Origin: an uncultured Lachnospiraceae bacterium
GTDB lineage: Bacteria; Bacillota; Clostridia; Lachnospirales; Lachnospiraceae
Assembly (NCBI GenBank): GCA_934394565.1
Contig: CAKRQV010000001.1
Location: 124,001-188,000, forward strand
Length of the DNA: 64,000 nucleotides
Direction: 5' to 3'
The notes under the pieces were generated by a model. It did no database searches, was not told where the DNA came from, and saw only the letters and a list, made by a program, of their open reading frames with translations. Position 1 is the first letter of the stretch. Every line of letters starts with the position of its first letter. The position numbers were made by a program, and so were the translations under genes. Positions 27,182 to 35,994 of the stretch are shown one piece after another.

Positions 27182-28675
27182 GTGTCTATGTCAGAATATT
27201 TACTTGAAATGTCTGGGATTTGCAAGTCTTTTGCGGGTGTTCACGCATTGGACCATGTAGATTTTAAAGTTAGACCGGGTAAGGTTATGTGTCTGGCCGG
27301 TGAAAATGGCTGTGGTAAATCTACATTAGTAAAGATCATTTCCGGTGTATACACCAGAGATGAGGGTACTGTTACATTTGAAGGAAAAGAAATTCCGAAG
27401 ATCACTCCGGCTGAAGCTACTCAGCTGGGTATTCAGGTTATCTACCAGGATCTTTCCATTTTCCCGAACCTGACGGTTATGGAGAATCTGGCTATCAACT
27501 CGGAGATCACCTCCGGTAAAAAACTGGTAAACAAAAAACGCTGGGAGGCTACCGCCAAAGAAGCGTTATCTAAAATTGGCTATAATATCGATCTGAACGC
27601 CAGAATGGGTGAGCTGAGTGTCGCTGACAAACAGCTGGTTGCCATCTGTCGTGCACTTCTTTTTAATGCAAAGCTGATCATCATGGATGAGCCGACAACG
27701 GCCCTGACCAAAAAAGAAGTTGACGCCCTGTTCAAGACAGTTCGTCAGCTGCGTGACAGCGGTATCGCTATCATGTTCATCAGCCATAAAACAGAAGAAA
27801 TCTTTGAGATCTCCGATGATGTCTGCATCATGAGAAACGGCCAGAATGTATATTCCGGTCCGACTGCAGAACTGAATCGTGACGATTATACATATTACCT
27901 GACAGGCCGTCGCCTGAAACCGGATTACTTCGTACCGAAGAACATCAGTAAAGAGCCGGTTCTTGAGGTAGAGCATCTGACACTGAAAGATCAGAAATGT
28001 CAGGATGTGTCCTTTAACCTGAAAAAAGGTGAGATCCTTGGTATCACAGGTCTGCTGGGATCCGGACGTACAGAGCTGGCTTTAGCACTCTTTGGTCTGG
28101 AAAAGGTGGCCAGCGGTACAGTTAAACTGAACGGCAAGGAAGTTAAGATTTCCAATCCGATCGCTGCACAGAAATTAAAGATCGGTTATGTGCCGGAGGA
28201 TCGTCTGACAGAGGGCTTATGTCTGCAGCAGCCGATCGCAGATAATATTACGCTGTCATCCTTAAAACGTCTTTCAAACAAGTTCGGTATCATCAAGAAA
28301 CAGGATATCATCGATGATGCCAATATCTGGAAAGAGAAATTCGCCATCAAGACAGATGATGTACGGAAGTTTGCCTCTACACTGTCCGGTGGTAACCAGC
28401 AGAAGATCGTTCTGTCCAAGTGGCTGAGCAACGATCTGGATGTACTGATCTTAAACGGACCTACCGTTGGTGTCGATGTCGGTGCCAAGCAGGATATTCA
28501 CCATCTGGTACACGAACTGGCCAATGAGGGTCTGGCCGTTATCATTATCTCCGATGACCTTTCCGAGGTAGTTGTCAACTGTAACCGTGTTATCGTCATG
28601 AAAGACGGTAAGATTGTTGGCGAGATGGATCACTCGGATATTACCGAAGAAAACATTCTTGAGATTATTCGCTAA
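27182..28675 (+). CDS. Sugar ABC transporter ATP-binding protein (two ABC domains)
   Basis: Energises the importer from the cytoplasmic side. The 497-residue protein has two ATPase domains as in RbsA/MglA. The first has Walker A GENGCGKST, signature LSVADKQLV and Walker B LIIMDEPTTAL. The second has GLLGSGRTEL in place of Walker A, the signature LSGGNQQKIVLSKWL and LILNGPTVGVDVGAK, where the usual acidic Walker B residue and catalytic Glu region are altered (LNGPT instead of DEPT). Such degeneration of the second site is common in this family. GTG at 27182 has AAGGAG at a 5-base spacing; the ATG at 27188 is an alternative start. The permease genes follow at 13-base spacing each. Confidence 0.94.
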   Translation: MSMSEYLLEMSGICKSFAGVHALDHVDFKVRPGKVMCLAGENGCGKSTLVKIISGVYTRDEGTVTFEGKEIPKITPAEATQLGIQVIYQDLSIFPNLTVMENLAINSEITSGKKLVNKKRWEATAKEALSKIGYNIDLNARMGELSVADKQLVAICRALLFNAKLIIMDEPTTALTKKEVDALFKTVRQLRDSGIAIMFISHKTEEIFEISDDVCIMRNGQNVYSGPTAELNRDDYTYYLTGRRLKPDYFVPKNISKEPVLEVEHLTLKDQKCQDVSFNLKKGEILGITGLLGSGRTELALALFGLEKVASGTVKLNGKEVKISNPIAAQKLKIGYVPEDRLTEGLCLQQPIADNITLSSLKRLSNKFGIIKKQDIIDDANIWKEKFAIKTDDVRKFASTLSGGNQQKIVLSKWLSNDLDVLILNGPTVGVDVGAKQDIHHLVHELANEGLAVIIISDDLSEVVVNCNRVIVMKDGKIVGEMDHSDITEENILEIIR

Positions 28676-28688
28676 GGAGGAATGCGTA

Positions 28689-29699
28689 ATGGATAAAGCT
28701 GCTTTAAAACGTTTGACAAAGCGTACAGAGTTTTATATCTTTATCGTTCTGATCGCTTTGTGTATTGTCATTCATATCGTATCCGGTGGACAGCTCTTAG
28801 TACCGGGTAAGATTTTCACCATTTTACGAGCTATGGTTACTGATGGTATCTTCGCCCTTTGCTGTCTGGTCGTTATGATATCCGGAGGTTTTGATCTTTC
28901 CTTCCCGGCGATCGCTGCACTGTCTTATTCTCTGGCAACGACACTCTGCCTGAATAATGGATGGTGCACGACCAACCCGGTAGTCGGTTTCCTGCTGGCT
29001 ATGCTGATCGGTCTGGTGCTGGGTATGTTCAATGGTCTGATCATTGCAAACTTCAAGCTGGATACCATGCTGGTAACTCTGGGTACACAGACACTGTTTA
29101 CCGGTATCTCCATGGGTCTTCTGCAGTTAAAAGAGATCACATCCAAGCTGCCGGTTGGTTTCAAAGGCCTTGGTACGGCAAAGCTGATGACGTATACCAC
29201 AACCGTTGGTGAGCGTCAGGTCAGCTACGATCTGTCCGTAACAATCCTGTTTCTGATTGCTTTTTGTATCGTAACCTCTTTCGTCCTGAACAAGACCATG
29301 TTCGGACGTGCCCTGTATGCTATCGGTGGTAACGAAGTTTCCGCAGAGCGTGCAGGTTACAATGTAAAGAAAACCAAATTTATCCTCTACTCTGTAGTAG
29401 GTGTGGTAGCCGGTTTTGCCGGTATGCTTCGTGTCTGCCTGACAAGTCAGGCTATTCCGAAGGCTCTGGTAGGTAAAGAGATGACCATCATTCCGGCAGT
29501 TATCCTCGGTGGTGCCAGCATCTTCGGTGGTGAAGGTACAGTATTCGGTACCATGTGTGCTATGGGTCTGATCACCGTAGTATCCAACAGTATGCTGCTG
29601 ATCGGTATTGATACAGCTTGGCAGGATCTGTTCAACGGTATCATCATTCTCGTAGGTATTACGATTTCTGCTATCCAGGCAAAACGTCGTAACGGTTAA
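28689..29699 (+). CDS. Sugar ABC transporter permease (BPD_transp_2), first
   Basis: One of two membrane subunits of the importer. The 336-residue protein has about 8-10 hydrophobic segments and the family motifs IFALCCLVVMISGGFDLSFPAIAALS near the N-terminus and the cytoplasmic-loop block FGRALYAIGGNEVSAERAGYNVKKTKFILY, followed by ILGGASIFGGEGTVFGT. AGGAGG lies before the ATG at 28689; an earlier in-frame start at 28614 lies within the ATPase gene and is unlikely. It differs clearly from the second permease, so the channel should be a heterodimer, as in rhamnose (RhaPQ) and AI-2 (LsrCD) systems. Confidence 0.92.
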   Translation: MDKAALKRLTKRTEFYIFIVLIALCIVIHIVSGGQLLVPGKIFTILRAMVTDGIFALCCLVVMISGGFDLSFPAIAALSYSLATTLCLNNGWCTTNPVVGFLLAMLIGLVLGMFNGLIIANFKLDTMLVTLGTQTLFTGISMGLLQLKEITSKLPVGFKGLGTAKLMTYTTTVGERQVSYDLSVTILFLIAFCIVTSFVLNKTMFGRALYAIGGNEVSAERAGYNVKKTKFILYSVVGVVAGFAGMLRVCLTSQAIPKALVGKEMTIIPAVILGGASIFGGEGTVFGTMCAMGLITVVSNSMLLIGIDTAWQDLFNGIIILVGITISAIQAKRRNG

Positions 29700-29712
29700 G
29701 GAGGGCTGAAAA

Positions 29713-30732
29713 GTGAAAGTTAAAGAGTTTTTTAAGAAAAATCCATATACAGCCATACTGCTTGCCTTTATGGCCGCTGTACTGCTGATCTTCACCGTAA
29801 CAAAGGGCGGTGTATTCTGGCAGCTGGGTACCTGGAAAGGTATCGTGATGCAGTTCCCGGAATTCGGTGTTATGGCCTTTGGTGTTATGTTCTGTCTGTT
29901 AATCGGCTGTATCGATATGTCCTTCGTTATGCTGGGCAACTTCGCTACGATCGTTGGTGTTTCCTTCATGGGAAGTGCTGTAAAGGACGGTATGAGCAAT
30001 GCTCAGATCGGTCTGGTAATTTTTGAGGCATTTATTATTGTTTCCATTATCTGTGCTATCGGCGGTGTGATCAACGGTCTGCTGATCTCCAAGCTGGGTA
30101 TCCCGCCTGTTATCGCAACAATCGCCATGCAGATGGTATGGCTGGGTGTTTCCACAGGTATCACCGGTGGTAAGACCGTATCTTCTGTACCGGCTCTGTA
30201 CATCGAGGTTGGCCATTCCAACGTGTTCGGTTTCCTGCCGTTCCCGTTGCTGATCTTCATCATCGTATTCATCATCAGTGCTCTGATCCTGAAATACACA
30301 ACCTACGGCGAGAAAGTTTACATGTGCGGTACAAACATGAAAGCTGCCAAATTCTCCGCTATCAATACAGACGGTATGGTTATCGGTACTTTCGTACTGG
30401 GCGACATCCTCTGTGGTATCGGTAGTATGCTGATGGTTTCCACACTGAACTGTGCAAAAGCCGACAACGGTGAATCCTATGTTATGAAGATCATCCTTCT
30501 GCTCGTTCTGGCTGGTATCTCCCCGAACGGCGGTGTTGGTAAGATCGGTAACATCATCTTCTCCGTACTGATCATCCAGATCATCACATCTGGTGTTAAC
30601 ATGTTCGGTAACCTGAATACATACCATGCAAGTATGATCTACGGTGGCCTGCTGGTTATCGTCCTGATCATCAGTACTTTCATGGATGGTACAAGTACAC
30701 TGAAGCTTCCAAAGAAAAAGAAAGCTGCATAA
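29713..30732 (+). CDS. Sugar ABC transporter permease (BPD_transp_2), second
   Basis: The second membrane subunit, 339 residues, with FGVMAFGVMFCLLIGCIDMSFVMLGNFATIVG near the N-terminus, VINGLLISKLGIPPVIATIAMQMVW, the loop YGEKVYMCGTNMKAAKFSAINTDGMVIG and the late block LLVLAGISPNGGVGKIGN. The start GTG/ATG choice: GTG at 29713 has AAGGAGG 9 bases upstream and is used. It ends the four-gene importer operon; an 11-bp terminator hairpin follows at 30745. Confidence 0.92.
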   Translation: MKVKEFFKKNPYTAILLAFMAAVLLIFTVTKGGVFWQLGTWKGIVMQFPEFGVMAFGVMFCLLIGCIDMSFVMLGNFATIVGVSFMGSAVKDGMSNAQIGLVIFEAFIIVSIICAIGGVINGLLISKLGIPPVIATIAMQMVWLGVSTGITGGKTVSSVPALYIEVGHSNVFGFLPFPLLIFIIVFIISALILKYTTYGEKVYMCGTNMKAAKFSAINTDGMVIGTFVLGDILCGIGSMLMVSTLNCAKADNGESYVMKIILLLVLAGISPNGGVGKIGNIIFSVLIIQIITSGVNMFGNLNTYHASMIYGGLLVIVLIISTFMDGTSTLKLPKKKKAA

Positions 30733-30744
30733 GTGAAAAACTAA

Positions 30745-30774
30745 AGCCACTGGCCGTCTGGTCAGTGGCTTTTT
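30745..30774 (+). terminator. Terminator of the sugar ABC operon
   Basis: Eleven base pairs (30745-30755 with 30760-30770, one G-U) around a GTCT loop, then TTTT. Confidence 0.85.
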
Positions 30775-30780
30775 ACAGTA

Positions 30781-30825
30781 AAAACGGACCGCATACTGTC
30801 GAAAAAGACAAGTGTGCGGTCTGTT
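30781..30825. terminator. Terminator of the minus-strand LacI gene, probably bidirectional
   Basis: GACCGCATA and TGTGCGGTC pair with an inner CTGTC/GACAAG stem and flanking AAAAC/GTTTT, giving T-runs on both strands. It lies between converging genes. Confidence 0.7.
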
Positions 30826-30838
30826 TTGTTATGAAAAA

Positions 30839-33091
30839 TCAGCGGATCATCATACGCAGCGTATTCTGCTGGATATTATCGAGACACTGGGAGACAGCAG
30901 TGGTACTCTGCGGGAGCTTGCGCAATTCATCACACATGGCGGCTTCAAACTGATTCGGCCGCAGGTAGCCGTTCTGGGTTTTTAACGGATAGATTCGGGA
31001 GCGACACACTTCCATAGCATCTGCGGTGAGATCAATCCATGGATAGAGTTTTTTCAGCTCGTGGTTTTTGTACGGATATTCCAGAGCCGAGGCACCGCTC
31101 AAAATTGACATATAGTAGGAATTATGCCGTCCATGCAGCCAGTGGAAAAAGCGTGTTATATAGGGCATTTTCTGACAATTGGGCGAGACACCAAAATGCC
31201 AGCCAACATTGACCGGTGTGCGACCTGGAATCATGGCATAGCCGCATTTGTAGAGGTACTCTGAATGGGACTGACTCTGGATACGGGCCGCATACTCAGT
31301 AAAGGACACAATCATAGCCACATTACCCTTGGAAAATTCAGCAAAGACATCCTGATTCGAATACAGATCCGGCTGCGAATATTGCAGTGCCTCCACAAGA
31401 TTGGAAACAGCGCGGGCATTCTGTGGTGAATTCATGCAGAAATGACCATGATTATCAAAAAAGCTGCCGCCATGGCTCCACAGGCGTGGCTCAAATTCCA
31501 GCGCCAGCTCTTCATTTAAACCCGTAGCGATAGCCGTACCATAAGCTGTCGGGGAGTCCGGATTAAATTTCTTAGTGAAGAAACGGGCAATTGCATTAAA
31601 CTCTTTCCAGGTAACCGGTGGACGCAGGGAAATATGATGATCCCTTTTATAAGCCTGACACAGATCCGGGTCGCTGAACAGATCACGGCGGTACAGGAGA
31701 AACTGTGTGCCGCCGACCACAGGGAAACCGTAGATTTTCTGTCCGTCGGAGCAGTTTTCCAGATTTCGCTCGACAAAGTAGCGGCGCATTTCCGGCAGCG
31801 TGTAGACGTCATCCGTCAGATCCTTCAGACAGCCGGTATGTAAAAGGTACTGGAACCAGGAGCTGTCGTAGAGATACACATCATACATTGGTGTATTTCT
31901 GTGGGAATCCTCCTGGATTGCAGCGAACAGATCATGGAATTTCATGACGTGAAAATGCAGTCGCAGATGGTATTTGCGATAAAAATCAAGACTCACAGCC
32001 TCGATCGCCTGCATCGTTGGTAATTCAGTACAGGCAATGTTTAAAGTACCGATAGACAGATCCGCCTTTTCCAGATTCAGATTGCGTGGCATCGGCAGAC
32101 GTAAAGGGTAGTCCAGAATACTGTCTCTGAACAGATGAAAACGGTTTTCCGGTTCTTCGGAACCTTCAATCAGATTGATCAGCGCCTGACATCCCTGCAT
32201 GGCCAGCATGTAAGCGGGACGGGAGGTACGGATGATATTCGGGTAAAAGGAAGAGGTATTCCAGTTGTCAACACCAAGAGATAACAGGCAGATATCCTCA
32301 GGAATGCGAAGCCCCGAGATCTTACAGGCCTCGATTACACCCTGACAGATCGCCTGGGAAGTGGAGAGGATCGCCTGCGGTGGATTGTTGATCCAGGATT
32401 GCAGGGAAACCTTAAAGGCCCCTTCCTTGGTGGCGTCACTGGTCAGCACACGATCCGCAGTGTCGATACCGTTTTCCTCCAGTACTTCCTGAAAAGCGGT
32501 GGAGGCTTCTGTATCGGTAAAGACTTTACCGGGACCGCAGATCAGCAGGATGTCCCGGAAATTGCTGTTGATCAGACGACGGGTCAGATAGTGCACGGAG
32601 CTGTAATTGTCAAATCCAAAGTAGATCGCATCGATACGGCTCGGCAGACGGTCGAGGAATACGGTCGGTATGTCGTGCTTGATGATCGTATCCTGGAAAA
32701 ACTTTGTATTTTCCGGCTGACAGGTCACAAGGAGAATACCGGCAACGCCCTTGCTGATCGCATTTTTGATCAGCTGCTGTTCTGTGGCTACATCATTATA
32801 GGAACAGGAAATATTCAAAGAATAATTCGCTGTTTCACACTGGATGATTATGCCTTTCAGAAATTCGCTGAAGCAGCGGTCCTCCATGTTGGAGAAAATC
32901 GCACAGATATCCCGGGAAGCTTTGCGCTTCAGATTGCGTGCCTGGGAGTTGGGAATATAGTTTAATTCCGCAATCGCTTTATTGATCTTTGCCCGGGTTT
33001 CGGGACTTAAATTATGTGAATTATTGATGCAGTAGGAGACGGTGGCGATGGACACGCCGGCTCGCTTTGCAACGTCTTTTAATGTGGCCAT
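30839..33091 (-). CDS. LacI-family regulator fused to a solute-binding (SBP_bac_1-like) domain
   Basis: At 750 residues it is about twice the length of a normal LacI protein. Residues 1-50 form the LacI helix-turn-helix (TLKDVAKRAGVSIATVSYCIN and the hinge NYIPNSQARNLKRK). About 60-340 is a LacI/PBP-like sensor (GVAGILLVTCQPENTKFF, ILLICGPGKVFTDTEAS, DICLLSLGVDNWNTSSFYP). From about 350 a second binding-protein domain follows, resembling extracellular family 1 solute-binding proteins (YDVYLYDSSWFQYLLHTGCLKDLT, GFPVVGGTQFLLYRRDLF, NVAMIVSFTEYAARI) but with no signal peptide, so it must be cytoplasmic. AAGGAG precedes the ATG. It is divergent from the URO-D gene with the palindromic operator between them, and likely senses a product of the imported compound. 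Confidence 0.9.
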   Translation of the reverse strand: MATLKDVAKRAGVSIATVSYCINNSHNLSPETRAKINKAIAELNYIPNSQARNLKRKASRDICAIFSNMEDRCFSEFLKGIIIQCETANYSLNISCSYNDVATEQQLIKNAISKGVAGILLVTCQPENTKFFQDTIIKHDIPTVFLDRLPSRIDAIYFGFDNYSSVHYLTRRLINSNFRDILLICGPGKVFTDTEASTAFQEVLEENGIDTADRVLTSDATKEGAFKVSLQSWINNPPQAILSTSQAICQGVIEACKISGLRIPEDICLLSLGVDNWNTSSFYPNIIRTSRPAYMLAMQGCQALINLIEGSEEPENRFHLFRDSILDYPLRLPMPRNLNLEKADLSIGTLNIACTELPTMQAIEAVSLDFYRKYHLRLHFHVMKFHDLFAAIQEDSHRNTPMYDVYLYDSSWFQYLLHTGCLKDLTDDVYTLPEMRRYFVERNLENCSDGQKIYGFPVVGGTQFLLYRRDLFSDPDLCQAYKRDHHISLRPPVTWKEFNAIARFFTKKFNPDSPTAYGTAIATGLNEELALEFEPRLWSHGGSFFDNHGHFCMNSPQNARAVSNLVEALQYSQPDLYSNQDVFAEFSKGNVAMIVSFTEYAARIQSQSHSEYLYKCGYAMIPGRTPVNVGWHFGVSPNCQKMPYITRFFHWLHGRHNSYYMSILSGASALEYPYKNHELKKLYPWIDLTADAMEVCRSRIYPLKTQNGYLRPNQFEAAMCDELRKLPQSTTAVSQCLDNIQQNTLRMMIR

Positions 33092-33222
33092 AGAAACTCC
33101 TTTATTCTTCTATATGCAGGTAACTGTCAGACAAAAAAGTCCGGTATTTCAGGTACAAAAGGATGTTTGTATTTTGATTCTGTCTATAGTTTGCCACGGA
33201 AAACAGGAAAAGTCAATGTTTT

Positions 33223-33234
33223 GGTTAAACGTTT
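33223..33234. promoter_or_regulatory. LacI-type operator between regulator and URO-D gene
   Basis: The same TTAAACGTTTAA palindrome as at 25679-25690, in the divergent intergenic region. It could serve autoregulation of the minus-strand regulator and control of the plus-strand URO-D/mutarotase pair. Confidence 0.72.
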
Positions 33235-33344
33235 AAATAAAGAAAAAAATCATGCTGTCATTTTGGAATACCGTTGCTTATAATAAGCTCATAAGGAAGC
33301 AAGACATCGGTCAGCTGAGACCGTTTATGAAAGGAGATTACATT

Positions 33345-34394
33345 ATGAATAGTATTGAACGTTTTTACGCTACAGTAGAAAGAAAACCGGTAGACAGACC
33401 GGCATGCTGGATGGGTGATCCGACTCCGGAGGCTGTTCCGGGACTGTGTAAAGAGTTTGGTGTAGACAACATCAAAGATCTGAAAAGAGTCTGTGGTGAT
33501 GACTTCTACGCTGTAGAGATCCCGTATCATTCAGAGCACTGCAACGCTATCTTCGCTGCATTTGACTGGTACCTGAACGGTTCCAATGTAGATACAGAGC
33601 ATCGTACACTGACAGCTGACGGATGCTTCGCACAGTGCGAGGATCTGGAGGATGTTGAGGCTGTTAACTATCCGTGGCCGGATCCGGAAAAATACATCGA
33701 TCCGGAGCTGTGCAGACAGCTTGTTGACGAAGCTCCGAAGGATAAAGTTGTTATGGGTATGCTCTGGGCCTGCCACTTCCAGGATTTCTGTGCCGCTTTC
33801 GGTATGCAGACCTGCCTGATGAACATGGTTGCTGAGCCGGAGATGGTTCACTATGTAGATGATCATATCGTAGCTTTCTATGAGAAAGCATTAAAGATCT
33901 TCCTTGAGGCTACAAAGGGTAAAGTACATGCTGTCCTGATCGGTGATGATATGGGTAGCCAGAGAGGTCTGATGATCAGCCCGGCTCTGATCAAAGAGTT
34001 CGTTATCCCGGGTGCCAAGAGACTGATCGATATCTGCCACAGCTATGGTGTTAAGGTTATGTACCATTCCTGCGGTTCTATCGTAGATGCTATCCCGCTT
34101 CTGATCGAGGCTGGTGTAGATATCATCCATCCGATCCAGGCACTGGCTGTTGGTATGGATCCGGCTAACCTGAAAGCTAAATTCGAAGGTCAGGTTTGCT
34201 TCTGTGGTGGTGTTGATACACAGGATCTGCTGCCGAACGGTACACCGGAGCAGGTAGCTGCCAAGGTTAAAGAGCTGAGAGGATACTTCCCGACAGGACT
34301 GATCCTTTCCCCGAGCCATGAAGCTCTGCAGCCGGATGTTCCGCCGGCAAATGTAAGAGCTCTGTTTGAAGAAGCTGACAAAATTTACGAATAA
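33345..34394 (+). CDS. Uroporphyrinogen decarboxylase (URO-D)-family protein, MtaA/CmuA-like
   Basis: The 349-residue protein has the URO-D barrel but is not haem HemE: the opening IERFYATVERKPVDRPACWMGDPTPEAV belongs to the corrinoid methyltransferase-like branch. A likely zinc site is formed by His and Cys in MYHSCGSI and Cys in VCFCGGVDTQD, the H-x-C...C pattern used by MtaA/CmuA to bind a thiol acceptor. AAAGGAG fixes the ATG at 33345; an in-frame start at 33252 is not supported. It sits downstream of the LacI operator and 16 bases before the mutarotase gene, in a sugar-uptake regulon, so a role in using a sugar derivative is inferred. No corrinoid protein is encoded nearby. Confidence 0.85.
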   Translation: MNSIERFYATVERKPVDRPACWMGDPTPEAVPGLCKEFGVDNIKDLKRVCGDDFYAVEIPYHSEHCNAIFAAFDWYLNGSNVDTEHRTLTADGCFAQCEDLEDVEAVNYPWPDPEKYIDPELCRQLVDEAPKDKVVMGMLWACHFQDFCAAFGMQTCLMNMVAEPEMVHYVDDHIVAFYEKALKIFLEATKGKVHAVLIGDDMGSQRGLMISPALIKEFVIPGAKRLIDICHSYGVKVMYHSCGSIVDAIPLLIEAGVDIIHPIQALAVGMDPANLKAKFEGQVCFCGGVDTQDLLPNGTPEQVAAKVKELRGYFPTGLILSPSHEALQPDVPPANVRALFEEADKIYE

Positions 34395-34410
34395 TCCGGG
34401 GTAAAAGTCA

Positions 34411-34743
34411 ATGGGTGAAGTAAGAAGATTTGGACAGATGATCAAAGTAAAGCCGGAAGGAAAAGCATCCTACATTGCACATCATGCCGATCCGTTACCG
34501 GGTGTCAACGAAATGATCAAAGAGTGTCATCTGAAAAATTATTCGATCTACTCTCTGGGTGATTATTTATTCACCTATATGGAGTATGATGGCGATGATT
34601 TTGATGCTGACATGGAAAAAATGGCTGCTGATCCGACCACACAGAAGTGGTGGGATATCGTAAAACCGCTGATGCAGCCGCTCGAAGACCGTAAGGAAGG
34701 CGAGTTCTGGTCAGATATGACTGAGGTTTATCATCTGGATTAA
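34411..34743 (+). CDS. L-rhamnose mutarotase-like protein
   Basis: The 110-residue protein matches the small RhaM/RhaU family that interconverts sugar anomers: N-terminal RFGQMIKVKPEGKASYIAHHADPLPGV with the active-site His pair, then IKECHLKNYSIYSLGDYLFTYMEYDGDDFDADMEKMAADPTTQKWWDIVKPLMQPLE, where YSIY, LFxYxE and the WW pair are hallmarks. It ends FWSDMTEVYHLD, typical of the family. Its place after the URO-D gene suggests that the imported compound contains rhamnose or a similar sugar. No rhamnose isomerase, kinase or aldolase lies in the window. Confidence 0.88.
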   Translation: MGEVRRFGQMIKVKPEGKASYIAHHADPLPGVNEMIKECHLKNYSIYSLGDYLFTYMEYDGDDFDADMEKMAADPTTQKWWDIVKPLMQPLEDRKEGEFWSDMTEVYHLD

Positions 34744-34759
34744 TCAGATATTTGGGGGG

Positions 34760-34792
34760 AAGGCTGCCGCTTAGTATGCGGCAGCCTTTTTT
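34760..34792 (+). terminator. Terminator after the mutarotase gene
   Basis: AAGGCTGCCGC (34760-34770) and GCGGCAGCCTT (34778-34788) pair perfectly, followed by T residues. Confidence 0.9.
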
Positions 34793-34805
34793 GCGCGTAA
34801 AAAGG

Positions 34806-34834
34806 CTTGCCAAATCCGGGGGAAATCCTTACAA
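34806..34834 (+). promoter_or_regulatory. Promoter of the 56-residue cysteine protein gene
   Basis: TTGCCA (34806-34811), a 17-base spacer and TACAAT (34829-34834), 54 bases before the ATG at 34888. Confidence 0.65.
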
Positions 34835-34887
34835 TAAAGAAGGAAAACTGTAGGCTTGTTTGACTTGTAAACCAGGGAGGGACTACC

Positions 34888-35058
34888 ATGGAAGCAAAGA
34901 AGGAAGCAGCAGAAGATACCAGAAAAAAGAAGATGCCGAAAAAATGGCATTGTGATACCTACTGCCGGAATGTGCGTTATATCAACTGTGAAGGAGCAAA
35001 GGGGATCGATCCTGAAGCGCCGGATCTGTGTCCGTACTACGATGAGATGCTGTACTGA
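34888..35058 (+). CDS. Small four-cysteine protein (56 aa), function unknown
   Basis: The reading starts MEAKKEAAEDTRKKKMPKKW and ends ICPYY-like (DLCPYYDEMLY). Its Lys/Glu-rich N-terminus leads to four Cys in HCDTYCRNVRYINCEG and DLCPYY, enough for one metal site. GGGAGG lies 9 bases before the ATG and a good promoter is present, which argues for a real gene despite its length. It lies 38 bases before the HAD hydrolase gene with no terminator between. No family recognised. Confidence 0.65.
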   Translation: MEAKKEAAEDTRKKKMPKKWHCDTYCRNVRYINCEGAKGIDPEAPDLCPYYDEMLY

Positions 35059-35096
35059 CGTATCTTGCGGCCGAAGGTGGAAAAGAGGAAATTTTC

Positions 35097-35906
35097 ATGG
35101 AAAGAAAGGCCGTATTTTTTGATGCGGATGGTACTGTCAGTCACCTGATCAAGGGTGTGCCGGCCAGTGCCGAGGCGGCGATCCATGCCCTGCAGGATAA
35201 AGGTCATCTCGCTTTTCTGTGCACGGGGAGAAGCCGTGCGCTGGTGGATGAACCGCTGGAAAGGATCGGATTTGACGGTATTATAGCGTCTGCGGGTGCT
35301 TATCTGGAAAAGGACGGCATCGTATTGTATAATCAGGAGCTGTCCTGCCAGGACGCAAAAAAGGTGTTACATATTCTGCGGGACTGTGGACTGGTGCCGG
35401 TCATGGAGGGCCGGGAATATATGTATTATGATCCGGAGGAGTATACCAACGAGGTAGACTGGTATGCTGAGGATATTACCCGTATTCTGGGTCGGAAATT
35501 TAAGAAAATCCGCGGCAATGAGGACAGGCTGTTTATTAATAAGATCAGTGCCAAAGCTATTGCCGGCTGTGACGCGAAGCGGGCTATAGAGGAGTTGAAG
35601 CCGTGGTTTCATGCCGTGGTGCATGAGTCGGATGGTTTCGCCGGAGGAACGATCGAGTTTGTGCCCACAGGGTATTCCAAGGCGGTCGGCATTGCGGTGG
35701 CCTGCAGACTGTGGAATATAGCGAAAGAGGATACGATCTGTTTTGGCGACAGTAATAACGATATTGAGATGTTTGAGTATGTCCATACAAAGGTAGCGAT
35801 GGGCAATGCCTCGCCGAAGCTGATCGAGATGGCAGACTACGTGACGGGAGATATGTTCCATTTTGGCATCCGCAACGGACTGCGCCATCTGGGACTGATC
35901 GACTGA
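35097..35906 (+). CDS. HAD-superfamily phosphatase (Cof type)
   Basis: A cytoplasmic phosphatase of 269 residues acting on unknown small phosphate esters. Motif I is FFDADGTVSHL, with the nucleophile Asp and the acid/base Asp two residues on. Motif II is FLCTGRSR, the conserved Lys lies in the GYSKAVGI region, and motif IV is CFGDSNNDIEMF. The insertion between motifs II and III is the C2-type cap of the Cof group. AGAGGAAA precedes the ATG. It is separated from luxS by 88 bases without a clear terminator. Confidence 0.9.
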   Translation: MERKAVFFDADGTVSHLIKGVPASAEAAIHALQDKGHLAFLCTGRSRALVDEPLERIGFDGIIASAGAYLEKDGIVLYNQELSCQDAKKVLHILRDCGLVPVMEGREYMYYDPEEYTNEVDWYAEDITRILGRKFKKIRGNEDRLFINKISAKAIAGCDAKRAIEELKPWFHAVVHESDGFAGGTIEFVPTGYSKAVGIAVACRLWNIAKEDTICFGDSNNDIEMFEYVHTKVAMGNASPKLIEMADYVTGDMFHFGIRNGLRHLGLID

Positions 35907-35994
35907 TTATATCGTTACACAGTGGCGCTGCACGAAATACCGGGATCTACAGACCGTGGATCTGTAAAAAAGAGAAAAAGGAGAATCTGAACCT

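Noticed and set aside
29127..30750. Open frames of 283-290 codons on the minus strand opposite the permeases
   Set aside because: Polar low-complexity translations that shadow hydrophobic permease codons; no start signals.
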